Shown here one piece after another: positions 24,572-33,640 of a stretch of DNA of 64,000 nt. The notes beneath the pieces were generated by a model, which saw only the letters and a program-made list of their open reading frames with translations, was not told where the DNA came from and ran no database searches. The DNA comes from Duganella margarita. GTDB taxonomy: Bacteria; Pseudomonadota; Gammaproteobacteria; Burkholderiales; Burkholderiaceae_D. Position 1 is the first letter of the stretch; each line of letters opens with the position of its first letter. The translations under genes and the position numbers were made by a program. The DNA lies in NCBI RefSeq assembly GCF_009857535.1, contig NZ_WWCS01000011.1, forward strand, positions 124,001-188,000, written 5' to 3'.

Positions 24572-25033
24572 TTATTTCGAAGAAATGCTGTCCTTAGGCT
24601 TACCAGCGTGGCGAATCGGAAAGTCTGGGTTACGGGGACCATTTACACTAACTACCACTCTAACCTCATCATTAGGGAAAAAGTTTAAATAGACATCACC
24701 GGGGCGATCATATTCTTCAATTTCAACAACTTTTTCTTTGACAATATGCTCAATTTCTACCGGCATATCCCATCGCACCAGCACCTTAATTCCCGGATGC
24801 CAAGCACGCGGAATGTAGGCGCAACAAACATCGGGACCGCCCGCTCCCCACCGAGCCATGCCCGCCCCCCCAGCACCGTCTATCGAAGCAGAATATATAT
24901 AATTTCCGGTATGGTTCAAAATTCCTATTCGTGCCATGGCCTGATCGTCAGTCTGGGCCTGAATGTTAGGTGATTGGCAGCCAACCATCAACGAGAGAAA
25001 TATGGTAAAAAAGGGGTGAAAATTGGGTTTCAT
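24572..25033 (-). CDS. DUF3304 lipoprotein (short type), putative T6SS immunity protein
   Basis: This 153-residue protein has a signal peptide ending L-M-V-G-C (lipobox) and an intact DUF3304 domain: IGILNHTGNYIYSASIDGAG, GPDVCCAYIPRAW, KVLVRWDMPVE, FFPNDEVRVVVS. It differs from its paralogues in V-C-C for I-C-C and in a serine/lysine-rich tail (DSISSK), consistent with divergent specificity. It lies 27 bp downstream of the scar of a degenerate module at 25061-25545, whose long-type DUF3304 gene would have been its partner. Confidence 0.8.
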   Translation of the reverse strand: MKPNFHPFFTIFLSLMVGCQSPNIQAQTDDQAMARIGILNHTGNYIYSASIDGAGGAGMARWGAGGPDVCCAYIPRAWHPGIKVLVRWDMPVEIEHIVKEKVVEIEEYDRPGDVYLNFFPNDEVRVVVSVNGPRNPDFPIRHAGKPKDSISSK

Positions 25034-25060
25034 TTTTATGATCCTATATCGAAGACGAGT

Positions 25061-25266
25061 TTATCGCTCAGCCTCCTGCCAAAATTCATCCGGCAAAGCA
25101 GAAATTTCACTACCGTAATCAGTCCCTTGCTGAATTCGTCTCAACAAACCCGACATCGTTGGTAGCTCAGTGAAATCATCCGCTAACGTCAATGCCAACA
25201 CACTGAAATGCTCCCGGTCTGGAGCTGCGTGTATGTTATTAACGTTGGCTATGCGAAGATGTCGCG
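25061..25266 (-). pseudogene. C-terminal fragment of an unrecognised protein
   Basis: Immediately after the broken DUF3304-like gene, a different frame carries a coding-like tail of about 68 residues (ARHLRIANVNNIHAAPDREH, FSVLALTLADDFTELP, DYGSEISALPDEFWQEAER) ending at 25061. It matches nothing else in the window. It may be the end of a lost effector or immunity gene joined here by recombination; the function is unknown. Confidence 0.45.
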
Positions 25267-25545
25267 CTACACGTGCATGACTCGTAGGCTTGATGCCGAC
25301 ATGCCCGCAGCTTCTGCGGCGCTGATAGAGCCGCACTGGACCTCATCTCCACCTAAGTAACAAAAGACGCCGTATCCATCCTCGTATTTACGGATCTTCA
25401 TGACGTCGACTTCGGCACCAGTCTCTGGGTTCACCACCGAATAAATGCCGGAAAACACATCTGTGTCGTCAGCAAAGCCGGGGGCAGCCACAATCAGTAG
25501 GGCCGCTAGGCTACTGAGCAAGTATATTTTTTTCATTATGTTCAC
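25267..25545 (-). pseudogene. 3'-truncated copy of the long DUF3304-like gene at 33637-34446
   Basis: The first 88 codons are nearly identical to the gene at 33637-34446: a signal peptide with LAALLIVAAPGFA, then DVFSGIYSVVNPETGAEVDV and KIRKYEDGYGVF. After SASSLRV the reading changes to M-H-V-stop and the DUF3304 part is missing. The break falls inside a conserved stretch, so this is a deletion/rearrangement joint rather than a point mutation. The exported 92-residue product, if made, lacks the ICC domain. Confidence 0.7.
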
Positions 25546-25799
25546 CTAAGCGTTTGGCATCAAACTACGTTGGTCGTCCATCTGCGCGACAGTGTAGGAG
25601 GAATCGGCTGGCTTAACTTGTACGTACACCTCGCCCTCGGGCTTAAAGCCATCATCCCCATGTATATTTTTCGGTAACGCAAAAGCCCAGCATGCAGAAA
25701 ACCGCCTTCGCGGCCTTCTGACACAAAGCCAGCAGCATAACAAGCGTCAGCGGTATTACGACAGGCACGGTAGCGGGTGTCAAACGCCCCTAACTTCAA
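25546..25799 (-). pseudogene. Frameshifted remnant, probably the 3' end of a lost effector gene
   Basis: Two overlapping frames each look coding over only part of the span: DTRYRACRNTADACYAAGF in the first half, then EGEVYVQVKPADSSYTVAQM ending RSLMPNA-stop in the second. The DNA just before the downstream start (AGTTTGATGCC-AA-C) is similar to the DNA between the Tle1 gene and its downstream immunity gene (AGTTTGATGCAAAATGCC, about 34455-34475). The remnant therefore probably occupies the effector position of a decayed effector-immunity module. Confidence 0.5.
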
Positions 25800-27277
25800 A
25801 TCTGCTCAGGTTCCTCGCCGTTGGCCACATCAGGAAACACCTGAGCCGCCTCAGGGCTGAAATCAAAATGCTTGCAGAACTCCTCTTCGCTCTTCCAGAG
25901 CTCTTTGCCAGAAGGTGTGCCATAAACCACGTCTGCTGAAAGTGCGCTCGTCTTCTTTAGCGGATTGCGGGTCGCACGGTCCCAGCTCACCGCAACCAGC
26001 CTCGGCTTACCTTGCGAATCGAAGTCATATACTCGATGGTAAATCTGATGGGTCTTGATGCTCAGACCATCATCGGTAAGCAACTTATCGTTGATATCAG
26101 GTTTCGGTCCAGGGCGCGGCTGCCGCCAATCGTCGAGGGTTACCACGCGTGTGACGCGCCCGTTTGAGTCGAATTGCTCATGGCGCATGACATAGGTACC
26201 CACCAGGTAATAGCGATGACGCGAACGATGTTCATTGGGCTTGAACAGCTCCAGCAGCCTCACGCGCGGCCCGTCGATATACGTTTGGCGTCGTCGCTCG
26301 TATTGATATAGCAGGTCCGGTTTATCCAGTACGTCGAGCGGTATTGGCGGTTTGATGAACCAATACGCCGCTGCGCCCACCTTGCCAAAGGAATCAAGAA
26401 CTGTGTTTGCTGCGTTGTTATCAAGCTTGCCGGCATTGGTGCCATAAATTACCGTTACACCCTTGCCTATTCGGGCCTTGGCGGCACCGAAAACCGCATC
26501 TGGCCCAGTGCCAGTTCGGAACAGTTCAAAATCCTTACCCCATTTACCGGACGCGCTGCCACGATTCCATTCTTCAAGCAGTTGCACCAGTTTGCCGTCA
26601 TGCTTCCCGTAGCGGTAACGAATCCACTCGTCGCGGACATCCGGAGGATTAGCTTGGCAGCGCTGCGAATTTTTCGGATTCAGAAGCAGCGTCAGATTGT
26701 CCTCTTTGTCGTATTCACGGCAAATTTTGATGGAGGCTTTCTCCTTGTTTTTTTGGAATTCGCCTTGTTCCAAGCGAATGATTCGTCCTTTGCTGTCATA
26801 GAAATACAGCGTCGCAAATAAGGCGACACTTTCTGGTCCAAGTTTTTTCAATACGGGATTGCTTGCGACATAACGCGCAGTGACTGGCTTAAGCTCGTCA
26901 CGCAAGGACTTTTGCCCAACGCCCGCAGACCACCACTGCTCTACCCGACATACACGCCAGTTTCCTTTGCCATCTGGTTCGTAATAAGACACATCTGAAG
27001 TCTCGTCCTTCGACAGCTTGCCGGCTCCTTCTGTGTCGAGCATTTCTCTAGGTAAGGGGTCAGGATAAGGATAGTCAACAGGTGACGTTCCCACATTCAA
27101 TGCACCGAACCCCGGCTTTTGCTCCTGCTTATAACCAATAAACACTTTAGTGTCAGTCCCTGGCGTCTCTAACCAATTTTTAGGACTATTGCAAGCGGCT
27201 TGTCCAAAAGCCGATGTACCAGCCAAGGCACCAGTAACAATCGCGAGTTTCCAATACTTGCGTACAAGATAATTCAT
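25796..27277 (-). CDS. Large periplasmic protein, putative immunity partner of Tle5
   Basis: This 493-residue protein has a signal peptide (KLAIVTGALAGTSAFGQAA) and no membrane segment after it. Its start overlaps the last base of the Tle5 gene, so the two are tightly coupled, the usual arrangement for an effector and its immunity protein. The mature part has repeated beta-hairpin-like elements of the type LYFYDSKGRIIRLEQGEF, EQFDSNGRVTRVVTLDDW and VYDFDSQGKPRLVAVSWD, spaced along the chain, which suggests a repetitive beta structure. I do not recognise a named domain. Immunity function is inferred from position and export only. Confidence 0.72.
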   Translation of the reverse strand: MNYLVRKYWKLAIVTGALAGTSAFGQAACNSPKNWLETPGTDTKVFIGYKQEQKPGFGALNVGTSPVDYPYPDPLPREMLDTEGAGKLSKDETSDVSYYEPDGKGNWRVCRVEQWWSAGVGQKSLRDELKPVTARYVASNPVLKKLGPESVALFATLYFYDSKGRIIRLEQGEFQKNKEKASIKICREYDKEDNLTLLLNPKNSQRCQANPPDVRDEWIRYRYGKHDGKLVQLLEEWNRGSASGKWGKDFELFRTGTGPDAVFGAAKARIGKGVTVIYGTNAGKLDNNAANTVLDSFGKVGAAAYWFIKPPIPLDVLDKPDLLYQYERRRQTYIDGPRVRLLELFKPNEHRSRHRYYLVGTYVMRHEQFDSNGRVTRVVTLDDWRQPRPGPKPDINDKLLTDDGLSIKTHQIYHRVYDFDSQGKPRLVAVSWDRATRNPLKKTSALSADVVYGTPSGKELWKSEEEFCKHFDFSPEAAQVFPDVANGEEPEQI

Positions 27278-29910
27278 TAAACTTGATCCCTTTGTTTGTT
27301 ACTAGACGGGTCATAATTGCTAGCAATGTCGACGGTAGTGTGCTTTGTTGGATCGCCATCGATCACTGTTTCCATACCCCAGTCCATGGGCATCGCGACG
27401 AAAAACCCGACAACGTTATCCCTTAGATAACTGATTGCCTTGGTCACATCATGTACTTTTCCTCCTGCATATAACTGTTGAAGTCGACCGTAAGTTTTTT
27501 CACTTAGAGCTTCTTTTTGATGAGGCAAGAGCTGCGTCGTCATGAATTGCGCTTGCAACGCCGGCGGAACAACCCCGTGAAATTTCACGTTTTTCCCGGC
27601 ATCGTCTTCCCGTTCTTGATAATAGGCATCTCGCCGTTTTATAAAGTCGGCTTTTTCTTGCGCCGTCATTTTCTGCATAGCAGGCGGGTGAGCGGCGATC
27701 ACGTTGTCAGGCATGTCGGGAGACTTCTCGTACATCGGGGCATACGGTAAAGTATAAAACCGGGTAGAGGCGTCGAAAGTTTTCAGGCTATTGCGAGGAG
27801 TGTGCTGGAAGACTTGCTCATAAATCTTAGCATTGTGTGCGGCGATCGTCTGTATGGCCAAGACAACCTCAGGGGAACACGGCTTATCTAAGACGTCCTT
27901 CCACGACATTTTACCGACACTGAGCATACGCTGGTCAGTTGTTCTCAGCCGCGGCGGATATTCAAGACTCGCCGGAACTTTTGCGCCTGCCCTAGTAGCA
28001 CGGCGGGTAGAACGGAAGTATGCACTCTTATCTTCGCCGGTACTTTCGATCATAAAGCCGAAGTGCTTTTGCCACAGCTGGCGCCGCAACTCCCGGGCGA
28101 ACTTGCGCGTTTGGACCATCATAGTCGGCGATCCCAGGTCGCGCAATTCCACGTCCTCGGTGTCCACCACAACAGCTGCGATTTCTGTATCGCCATTCCC
28201 CGTCAGACTACGGTCGTTAATGTTAGCGCTGCCTACGATGGCAACCGCATCGTCGACAATTAACAATTTAGAGTGGATATAAATCTGTTCGGTGACCACG
28301 AAGCGTCCAATTTCATGCGAAAAATCCTCGTCCAAACTCTGAGGGTCACGGGCGTACTGTACCGTTGCGCCATGGCTTCGCATGTTCATCACTGTCAGAT
28401 ATTGCACCCACTCGTCAGGATTACGTTTCTTTTCCTCCAGTGCACGTCTGATGCGGTTAATCAAGCTGTTCTTGCCATGTTTGATGGTAACCAACGCCAG
28501 CCAGTGCTGCTTCCATGTGGCTCCCATATTAAGGTCACCTTCAGGATGGACAGGTACAACCAGGTACACATGAAACGGAGTCTTGGCGTTAATGTGTTCG
28601 ATGATGCGTTCAGACAGCGCGTCGACAATCGTATTCTTGATACCGTTATTTTCATTGCCGACCTGCGCCGAGTCCACCCGCGCCCCGATTCTAGTCCCTG
28701 CCTTGGAAGCCATGACTTTGGAGCCCCAAGTACCGAAAGATGAAATAAAGAACTGCGTCTCAATATAGACGTAATTATCGGCCCCCCGGATACAGTTGAC
28801 CATGGCGTTCAGAATATTGTCTTGATGATGTTCACGCCAGGCGGGCAGACATTGCTCCCATGTCTCGCGCAGTCGAGCATCGGAGTACAACAACAGATCA
28901 TCGGGCTTGACGCCTTCCCAAAACAAATGGCCCTTCGACACTGATCGAACGATTTGCACCTGTGCTGCGCCGCCCGTTTTTACCTGCTGTGCCTTCAGAA
29001 CACTCCACGCACGGACCTTATCCAGCCACTGCTTGTCAAGAAGCTCGAGGGCCGGGTCGGCTAACGACATGCCGAATTTTAAACCCCTGGTTTTCATTGC
29101 GTTCCAGCGCCGCACAAAGTTGCGGTGGATATCGAGAACGGACGGTCCTTCGATCTTGATGTGGACATCTTGCCAAGGCATGCGCGGCTGGCATCCTTCC
29201 TCGATCAGAGCATCACCATACGGCTGCGCGCAATCGTGCTCTAGGATGACTTTCTTGTCGCTTTCGGACTTCGGACGCAAACGCGTCATACACGGGTTGT
29301 ACATGTCGTTGATCAAGAATCGTGCCGGATCGGTAACGACATCGAATTCCGGCGTCTCCCATCTACCGTAACTCAAGTCAATACCACCAATAAAGCCGGT
29401 GCTCCCGTCCACCACGACAAATTTCTGGTGATGTGAGTAGTCGATGGAGTCGATTTGCGACGTTGTCGGGCTTTCTAATTCCACTCGCACCGAGCCCGGG
29501 TAGCCCTTCTTATTCAAACTATTCAGCTTTCTCGCCACTAAGCCGTCATATGTTCCAGGAATGGTGTCGTGAACTGAGCCGAACAGCAATATGCGCACTT
29601 GAACCGGTTTAGACTTGATAATGTGTTCAATTACCTTGTGAAGTTGCTTCTTACTGCCGGGTCCGTCGCGATCCTTTAATTCGACGTCAAAGGCCATCTG
29701 CCAGTCGGCAATCCAGATAAAATGGTTAGCCCCCATTAGCGCATCATGAATATTTTCCAAAACCACTTTTCCGCACGACAACAACGACACTTTGTTACCG
29801 GTATGCGGCATGGAAAACGGTCGAATATTGCAAAAATACTGGCCAGTGTCTCGCGACACTGTCTCATTGTATATTGATAATTTTTGCTCTAAAGGCAATG
29901 GGCTATTCAT
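27277..29910 (-). CDS. Tle5-type phospholipase D, T6SS effector
   Basis: This 877-residue protein has two HKD motifs of the phospholipase D superfamily: H161-Q-K163-F-V-V-V-D168 followed by GSTGFIGGIDLSYGRWE, and H546-S-K548-L-L-I-V-D553 followed by AVAIVGSANINDRSL. Size, the lack of a signal peptide and its place directly after a VgrG reading (4 bp) match Tle5 (PldA/PldB-like) effectors, which cleave membrane phospholipids in the target's periplasm. C-terminal residues beyond 620 are not part of the core and may serve loading. The immunity candidate follows with a one-base overlap. All catalytic residues are intact. Confidence 0.92.
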   Translation of the reverse strand: MNSPLPLEQKLSIYNETVSRDTGQYFCNIRPFSMPHTGNKVSLLSCGKVVLENIHDALMGANHFIWIADWQMAFDVELKDRDGPGSKKQLHKVIEHIIKSKPVQVRILLFGSVHDTIPGTYDGLVARKLNSLNKKGYPGSVRVELESPTTSQIDSIDYSHHQKFVVVDGSTGFIGGIDLSYGRWETPEFDVVTDPARFLINDMYNPCMTRLRPKSESDKKVILEHDCAQPYGDALIEEGCQPRMPWQDVHIKIEGPSVLDIHRNFVRRWNAMKTRGLKFGMSLADPALELLDKQWLDKVRAWSVLKAQQVKTGGAAQVQIVRSVSKGHLFWEGVKPDDLLLYSDARLRETWEQCLPAWREHHQDNILNAMVNCIRGADNYVYIETQFFISSFGTWGSKVMASKAGTRIGARVDSAQVGNENNGIKNTIVDALSERIIEHINAKTPFHVYLVVPVHPEGDLNMGATWKQHWLALVTIKHGKNSLINRIRRALEEKKRNPDEWVQYLTVMNMRSHGATVQYARDPQSLDEDFSHEIGRFVVTEQIYIHSKLLIVDDAVAIVGSANINDRSLTGNGDTEIAAVVVDTEDVELRDLGSPTMMVQTRKFARELRRQLWQKHFGFMIESTGEDKSAYFRSTRRATRAGAKVPASLEYPPRLRTTDQRMLSVGKMSWKDVLDKPCSPEVVLAIQTIAAHNAKIYEQVFQHTPRNSLKTFDASTRFYTLPYAPMYEKSPDMPDNVIAAHPPAMQKMTAQEKADFIKRRDAYYQEREDDAGKNVKFHGVVPPALQAQFMTTQLLPHQKEALSEKTYGRLQQLYAGGKVHDVTKAISYLRDNVVGFFVAMPMDWGMETVIDGDPTKHTTVDIASNYDPSSNKQRDQV

Positions 29911-29917
29911 ATCTTCA

Positions 29918-30440
29918 GGCCTTGGTTTCGTTCTTCGCTTTTGCGTTCAATCTGTCCAAATAGTCATGCTCTACCCAATTGCGCAGGAAATTCTTGTGTT
30001 CATCGTCTACATGCTCTTGCGAAACGCCATAGTTGTGGGAATCAAGGGTCTTGCGCTCGATCTTGTTAACGTCGCTTGCTGCAAGCTTGTTGAACGACAG
30101 CGGTGTCGCGTTTGGCCCGCTGACCAACCAGACTGCTCCCGGCCGCTGCATGACCTCGTGCCAAAGCATGTTTTTTTGATCTTCGGTCAACACGCATTCG
30201 CCTTGGGAGTCACTGGTGCCGCTGAGCAGCACTTTCTGCCAATTGGCGTCGTCGGTGGCAGCGGCCTTTTCACCATTGAAACGAACGATATTCCACGGAC
30301 GATTCGGAAATGGACGGCCATTCGCACCTGGTATGTCTGCTAGTAGCAGACGGAAGTTCACTGGCGTCTCTGGAAGAGCGCTACTAGGCATTACCGGTAA
30401 CGGATAAGCGGTTTGCGCAGGACCCGTAAAAGCCTTCTTA
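29918..30440 (-). other. Tle5-linked VgrG tail with transthyretin-like region
   Basis: This segment is absent from the intact VgrG, which instead ends with a short C-x-x-C tail (TICVECLKKALASG). It encodes a beta-rich domain (NRPWNIVRFNGE, GTSDSQGECVL) followed by a charged helical end. It is located next to the lipase it would be expected to carry. Confidence 0.5.
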
Positions 30441-30460
30441 CCAGCATGGATCGTCAGCTT

Positions 30461-31970
30461 GCCCGGACATTGCACCGTAATATTACCGCCCTCAATCGTG
30501 ATGTTCGCGCCGCCCGCCGTGGACAGGCTGATGCGCTTGGCGGCAGCCCAGTCCACCTCGGCATTGGCGCTGGCGATGTTGATGTCGTCGCGCGCCTGCA
30601 CCCTCAATTCGTCGGCCTGCGCCTGGATGTCGATGGCGCCTTTGGCGGCGATCAGCTGCATGCCCAGGCCGTCCTCGCCGGGCTTGACCGCGCCGCCCAG
30701 CACGCCGATGGCCTGGCCGCTATGCGCGCGCAGTTGGCCGCCGGTGATGAACTGGCTGTCCTGCCCGCTCATCAGCGAGACGGTCTCGCCGTTGGCCAGC
30801 TGCATCGCTGCGCCGGCGGTGACGCCAATGCCGCTCTTACCGCTGATGGCGATGATCGGCGAGCTGACATGCGGCACTTGTTTGTCGCCAGGTTCGGTTT
30901 TCTTTTCGCCCGCATCGGCGCGCGCGGCGTCCAGGCTGCCGTTGCCGACCATGCCGGAGACCGCCGTCAGCATGGCCTGCAACGGCGCTGCTTTGTCGTC
31001 CAGCACGCTGGCGTTGGCTTTGGCCGCGCCGAGGTGGCCAGCCAGCGTCACGGTCTCATGCGTTTTGGCCGCGTCGTTAAACGTTTCGCCCAGTTTGACG
31101 GCCTGCTTGAGCAGGGCGATACCGGCCGCGTTGTCGCCGACCGGGTCGCGCGCCATCGCGCTGTGATTCAGTTTGTAGCTGGTGATCAGCAAACCCGCGC
31201 CGCCGCGCACGGCGCCGTAAGCGTCGGTGCGCAGTTCGGCGCCGTGACCGCGCAGGCTGCCGCGATAGTTGTCGGCGCTGTGGATCAGGTGGCCCAGGCT
31301 CAGTTCGCTGGCGGCGTGGGTGGAACGCAGCTGCACGCGGCCTTGGGCATCGGTGTCGTCGAACAGCAGCTGATTGTAGCCGCTGCCGCCAAATTCTTTG
31401 CTGCGTACGCCCCACTGCGCTGCGGCGTTGCGGTGGCCGACGCTGTCGCTGGAGGCGCCATGCCACACCGGGCTGTTGCCGCCGGCGACGTTGCCTTGGG
31501 CCGAGACCGCGTGGTCGGCGGCCGGCTGGAAACGCGAGGCTGTGTCGTCGGCGCTGCCGCCACCACCCGGCGTCGGCGTCACGCCGCCCTCCCCCTGGCC
31601 GTTGTACAGCGCGCCGATGATGATCGGCCGGTCGATGTCGTTCTCGATGAACTGCACCAGCACTTCCTGGCCGATGCGCGGCAGGAACTGGCTGCCCATG
31701 CCGCCGCCGGCCGAACGCTGAGCGACACGCACCCAGCAGGTGGCGTCGCCGTTGTCCTGCCAGTGGTAGCGGATGCGCACGCGGCCCAGCTTGTCGCAAT
31801 ACAGTTCGTCCGCGCCGGATGCTTGCGCCAGGCCATCGGCGCCAATGACGATGGCGCTCTGGGCGCCGCGTGCGGTGGGTTTCGGATGGCTGCGGCCATC
31901 GCTGCCTGGCAGTTGCGGACGCCAGATGACATCGGCCGCCACTGCTTCAAAGCTGTTAGCGTAGCCGCTA
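30461..31970. repeat. 1.5-kb direct repeat, copy A (inside the headless vgrG)
   Basis: It aligns without insertions or deletions to 38314-39823 at a constant offset of 7,853 bp, with only scattered substitutions. It covers the end of the gp5-like region and the whole beta-helix of VgrG. Confidence 0.85.
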
Positions 31971-32083
31971 TTGTTCACAAAACTATTCACGCCGAATTAT
32001 GATATTTCTCAGTTTGAAGGAGCAGCATCCCGAGGTGACCAAATGTCGAATTGGATAAGTTGAGGCTGCAATTACTAAAGTAG

Positions 32084-33037
32084 CTAGATGTCCAGTCCCG
32101 TCTGTTCATAAACACGTTTTACAAATAGGTCGGGTTTCTTTGCTTGCCATTCCTTTAGGGCTTGAATCGGCGTTATGGAGCCGATAGCGCGTTGCGGTAT
32201 ATGGTGGTTGTATAGCTTGAGATAGTTGAGCAGCGTTGTCTCCAGCTCGAACTGGCTGTCGAAGCAAGTTTGTTGTAAAAGTTCGTTGATGTGGCCATTG
32301 AAGCGCTCGACCATGCCGTTCGTTTGCGGGTGACGCGGCGGCGCCAAGCGGTGCTCGATACCCATCCCCGCGCAGACCTTGTCAAACACATGTCGACCTG
32401 TGGGCTTCTTGTCCTTCGCTGTAAAACGATCCGTGAACTGGGAGCCGTTGTCAGTCAAGACTTTGCTGATTTTAATTGGCGACGCGTCCTTCAGTCGGCG
32501 CAGGAAATCGATGCTGCTAGTGTCGCTCATGTCGTGATAAATGTGCAAGAAGACCCAGCGTGTGGCGCGGTCGATGGCTACGAAAAGATAGCGCCGTGAG
32601 GTTTCATCGGGCATTTGCGGAAAGCCCGGCTCGTAGTCGTTAAAGGTCTTCTTGGCCTGGATCGTTTCTCCGTCCGCCTTTGGAATGACGTCTTCCAAAC
32701 GAGACATGCCTTCGCGTTTTAACAGGCGTGCCAGGCCGGAACGGGAGACCTCGGCGTTGATGTACTGTTTGGTGATGTAGAGCAGATCGTCGAGCGGCAA
32801 ATACAGCGATTGGCGCAACGCCAGCACGATTGCTTCCTGGCCGGTGCTCAACGTCGTATGCAGTGTATAGGCACGATGAGAGCGGTCTTGTACATCGTCG
32901 CGCTTGAGCTACTTGGCGGCTGTAGAGCGCGTGATGTTAAAGACCTTGGCGGCTTGACGGTCCGACAGGCCGGAGTCCTTGATTTCCTGCCGAATCTTTG
33001 GTGTCGTGCGGGCCTGCGGGTGGATGGTTGTGCTCAT
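32084..33037 (-). mobile_element. IS481-family transposase gene interrupted by an in-frame amber codon
   Basis: From an ATG at 33037 the frame reads an HTH domain (KIRQEIKDSGLSDRQAAKVF), then TAG at 32911-32909 (codon 43) where relatives have Trp (AAK-stop-LKRDDVQDRS). It continues in frame through an intact rve integrase core to 32084. The DDE residues are visible in LFVAIDRATRWV, VLTDNGSQFTD and HPQTNGMVERFNG. A single TGG-to-TAG change explains the stop; an internal TTG at 32851 could give a core-only protein. Terminal inverted repeats and a target duplication were not identified in 31991-32083 or 33038-33172, so the element's ends are undefined. It separates the Tle1 module from the headless vgrG. 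Confidence 0.85.
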
Positions 33038-33172
33038 GACGATGATCGCTCTGGTTGCCGGTTGACGGGGCTGGCTGACCGCGATAAATCAGCGATCAAC
33101 TCGTCCAGCATAGCCTTCGCCCGAAATAAAGGCCAGCTACGACGAGGAATATGATCGCACGGAACTAAACAG

Positions 33173-33640
33173 CTAGTTAGGATTACCTAGATGTTGGATT
33201 GGATATTCGGCACTACCGGGGTAAAACCTGCTAACTACGACCCGCACTTCGTCATTGGGGAAAAAGTGCATGTAAATGCTACCGGAAACATCATATTTTT
33301 CCACCAGCACGACTTTTTCTTTGACCATGTCTTTAGTGCCAATTGGCATATTCCATCGAACTAAAACCTTCATGCCGGGGTGCCAGGCGCGCGGGATAGA
33401 TGTACAGCAAATATTGGCGAACCCAATACCCCAGCGGGCCATGTTTCCACCGCCAGCGCCATTCACTGACGCGGAATATATGTAACTGCCGGTGTGATTG
33501 ACAATCCCAATTTGAGCAGTTGCCTTTTCGCTTAGCCCCGCCTGCGTTCTATGGACTGCGCAGCCAACAATCACTATTACTAAAGCGAAAGAAATTAGAA
33601 TTAATGGCGACGCCCGTTTCATTTCGGAACCGATGTTCAT
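33173..33640 (-). CDS. DUF3304 lipoprotein (short type), putative Tle1-module immunity protein
   Basis: This 155-residue protein has a signal peptide with lipobox V-I-V-G-C and the intact domain: IGIVNHTGSYIYSASVNGAG, FANICCTSIPRAW, KVLVRWNMPIG, FFPNDEVRVVVSR. The ATG at 33640 overlaps the stop of the long-type gene upstream (GATGA), showing coupling; a second Met six codons later is also possible. It is the last gene of the Tle1 module before the IS481 remnant. Confidence 0.82.
   Translation of the reverse strand: MNIGSEMKRASPLILISFALVIVIVGCAVHRTQAGLSEKATAQIGIVNHTGSYIYSASVNGAGGGNMARWGIGFANICCTSIPRAWHPGMKVLVRWNMPIGTKDMVKEKVVLVEKYDVSGSIYMHFFPNDEVRVVVSRFYPGSAEYPIQHLGNPN

Larger units (their letters stand above)
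29915..31990 (-). pseudogene. Headless VgrG: beta-helix and tail without the N-terminal gp27-like half
   Basis: The 691-codon frame begins at a GTG with no ribosome site. After about eight unrelated residues it joins the intact VgrG (38170-41031) at SGYANSFEAVAADVIWRPQL, missing about the first 405 residues. It then follows that protein almost identically through the gp5/OB region and beta-helix to ITIEGGNITVQCPGKL. Its tail differs: about 170 extra residues (VNFRLLLADIPG ... GTSDSQGECVLTEDQ) resembling the transthyretin-like domains that load Tle effectors. Alone it could not trimerise as a normal spike. It lies 4 bp upstream of Tle5 and 93 bp downstream of an IS481 gene. Confidence 0.75.

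Noticed and set aside
22280-25033. CRISPR-like or phage-like repeat array
   Set aside because: The repetition is of whole paralogous genes, not short spaced repeats; no CRISPR repeat-spacer structure, integrase of phage type or phage structural gene was seen.
31991-33172. Defined terminal inverted repeats or target duplication for the IS481 element
   Set aside because: I compared both flanks by eye and found no convincing matching ends, so element boundaries are not claimed.
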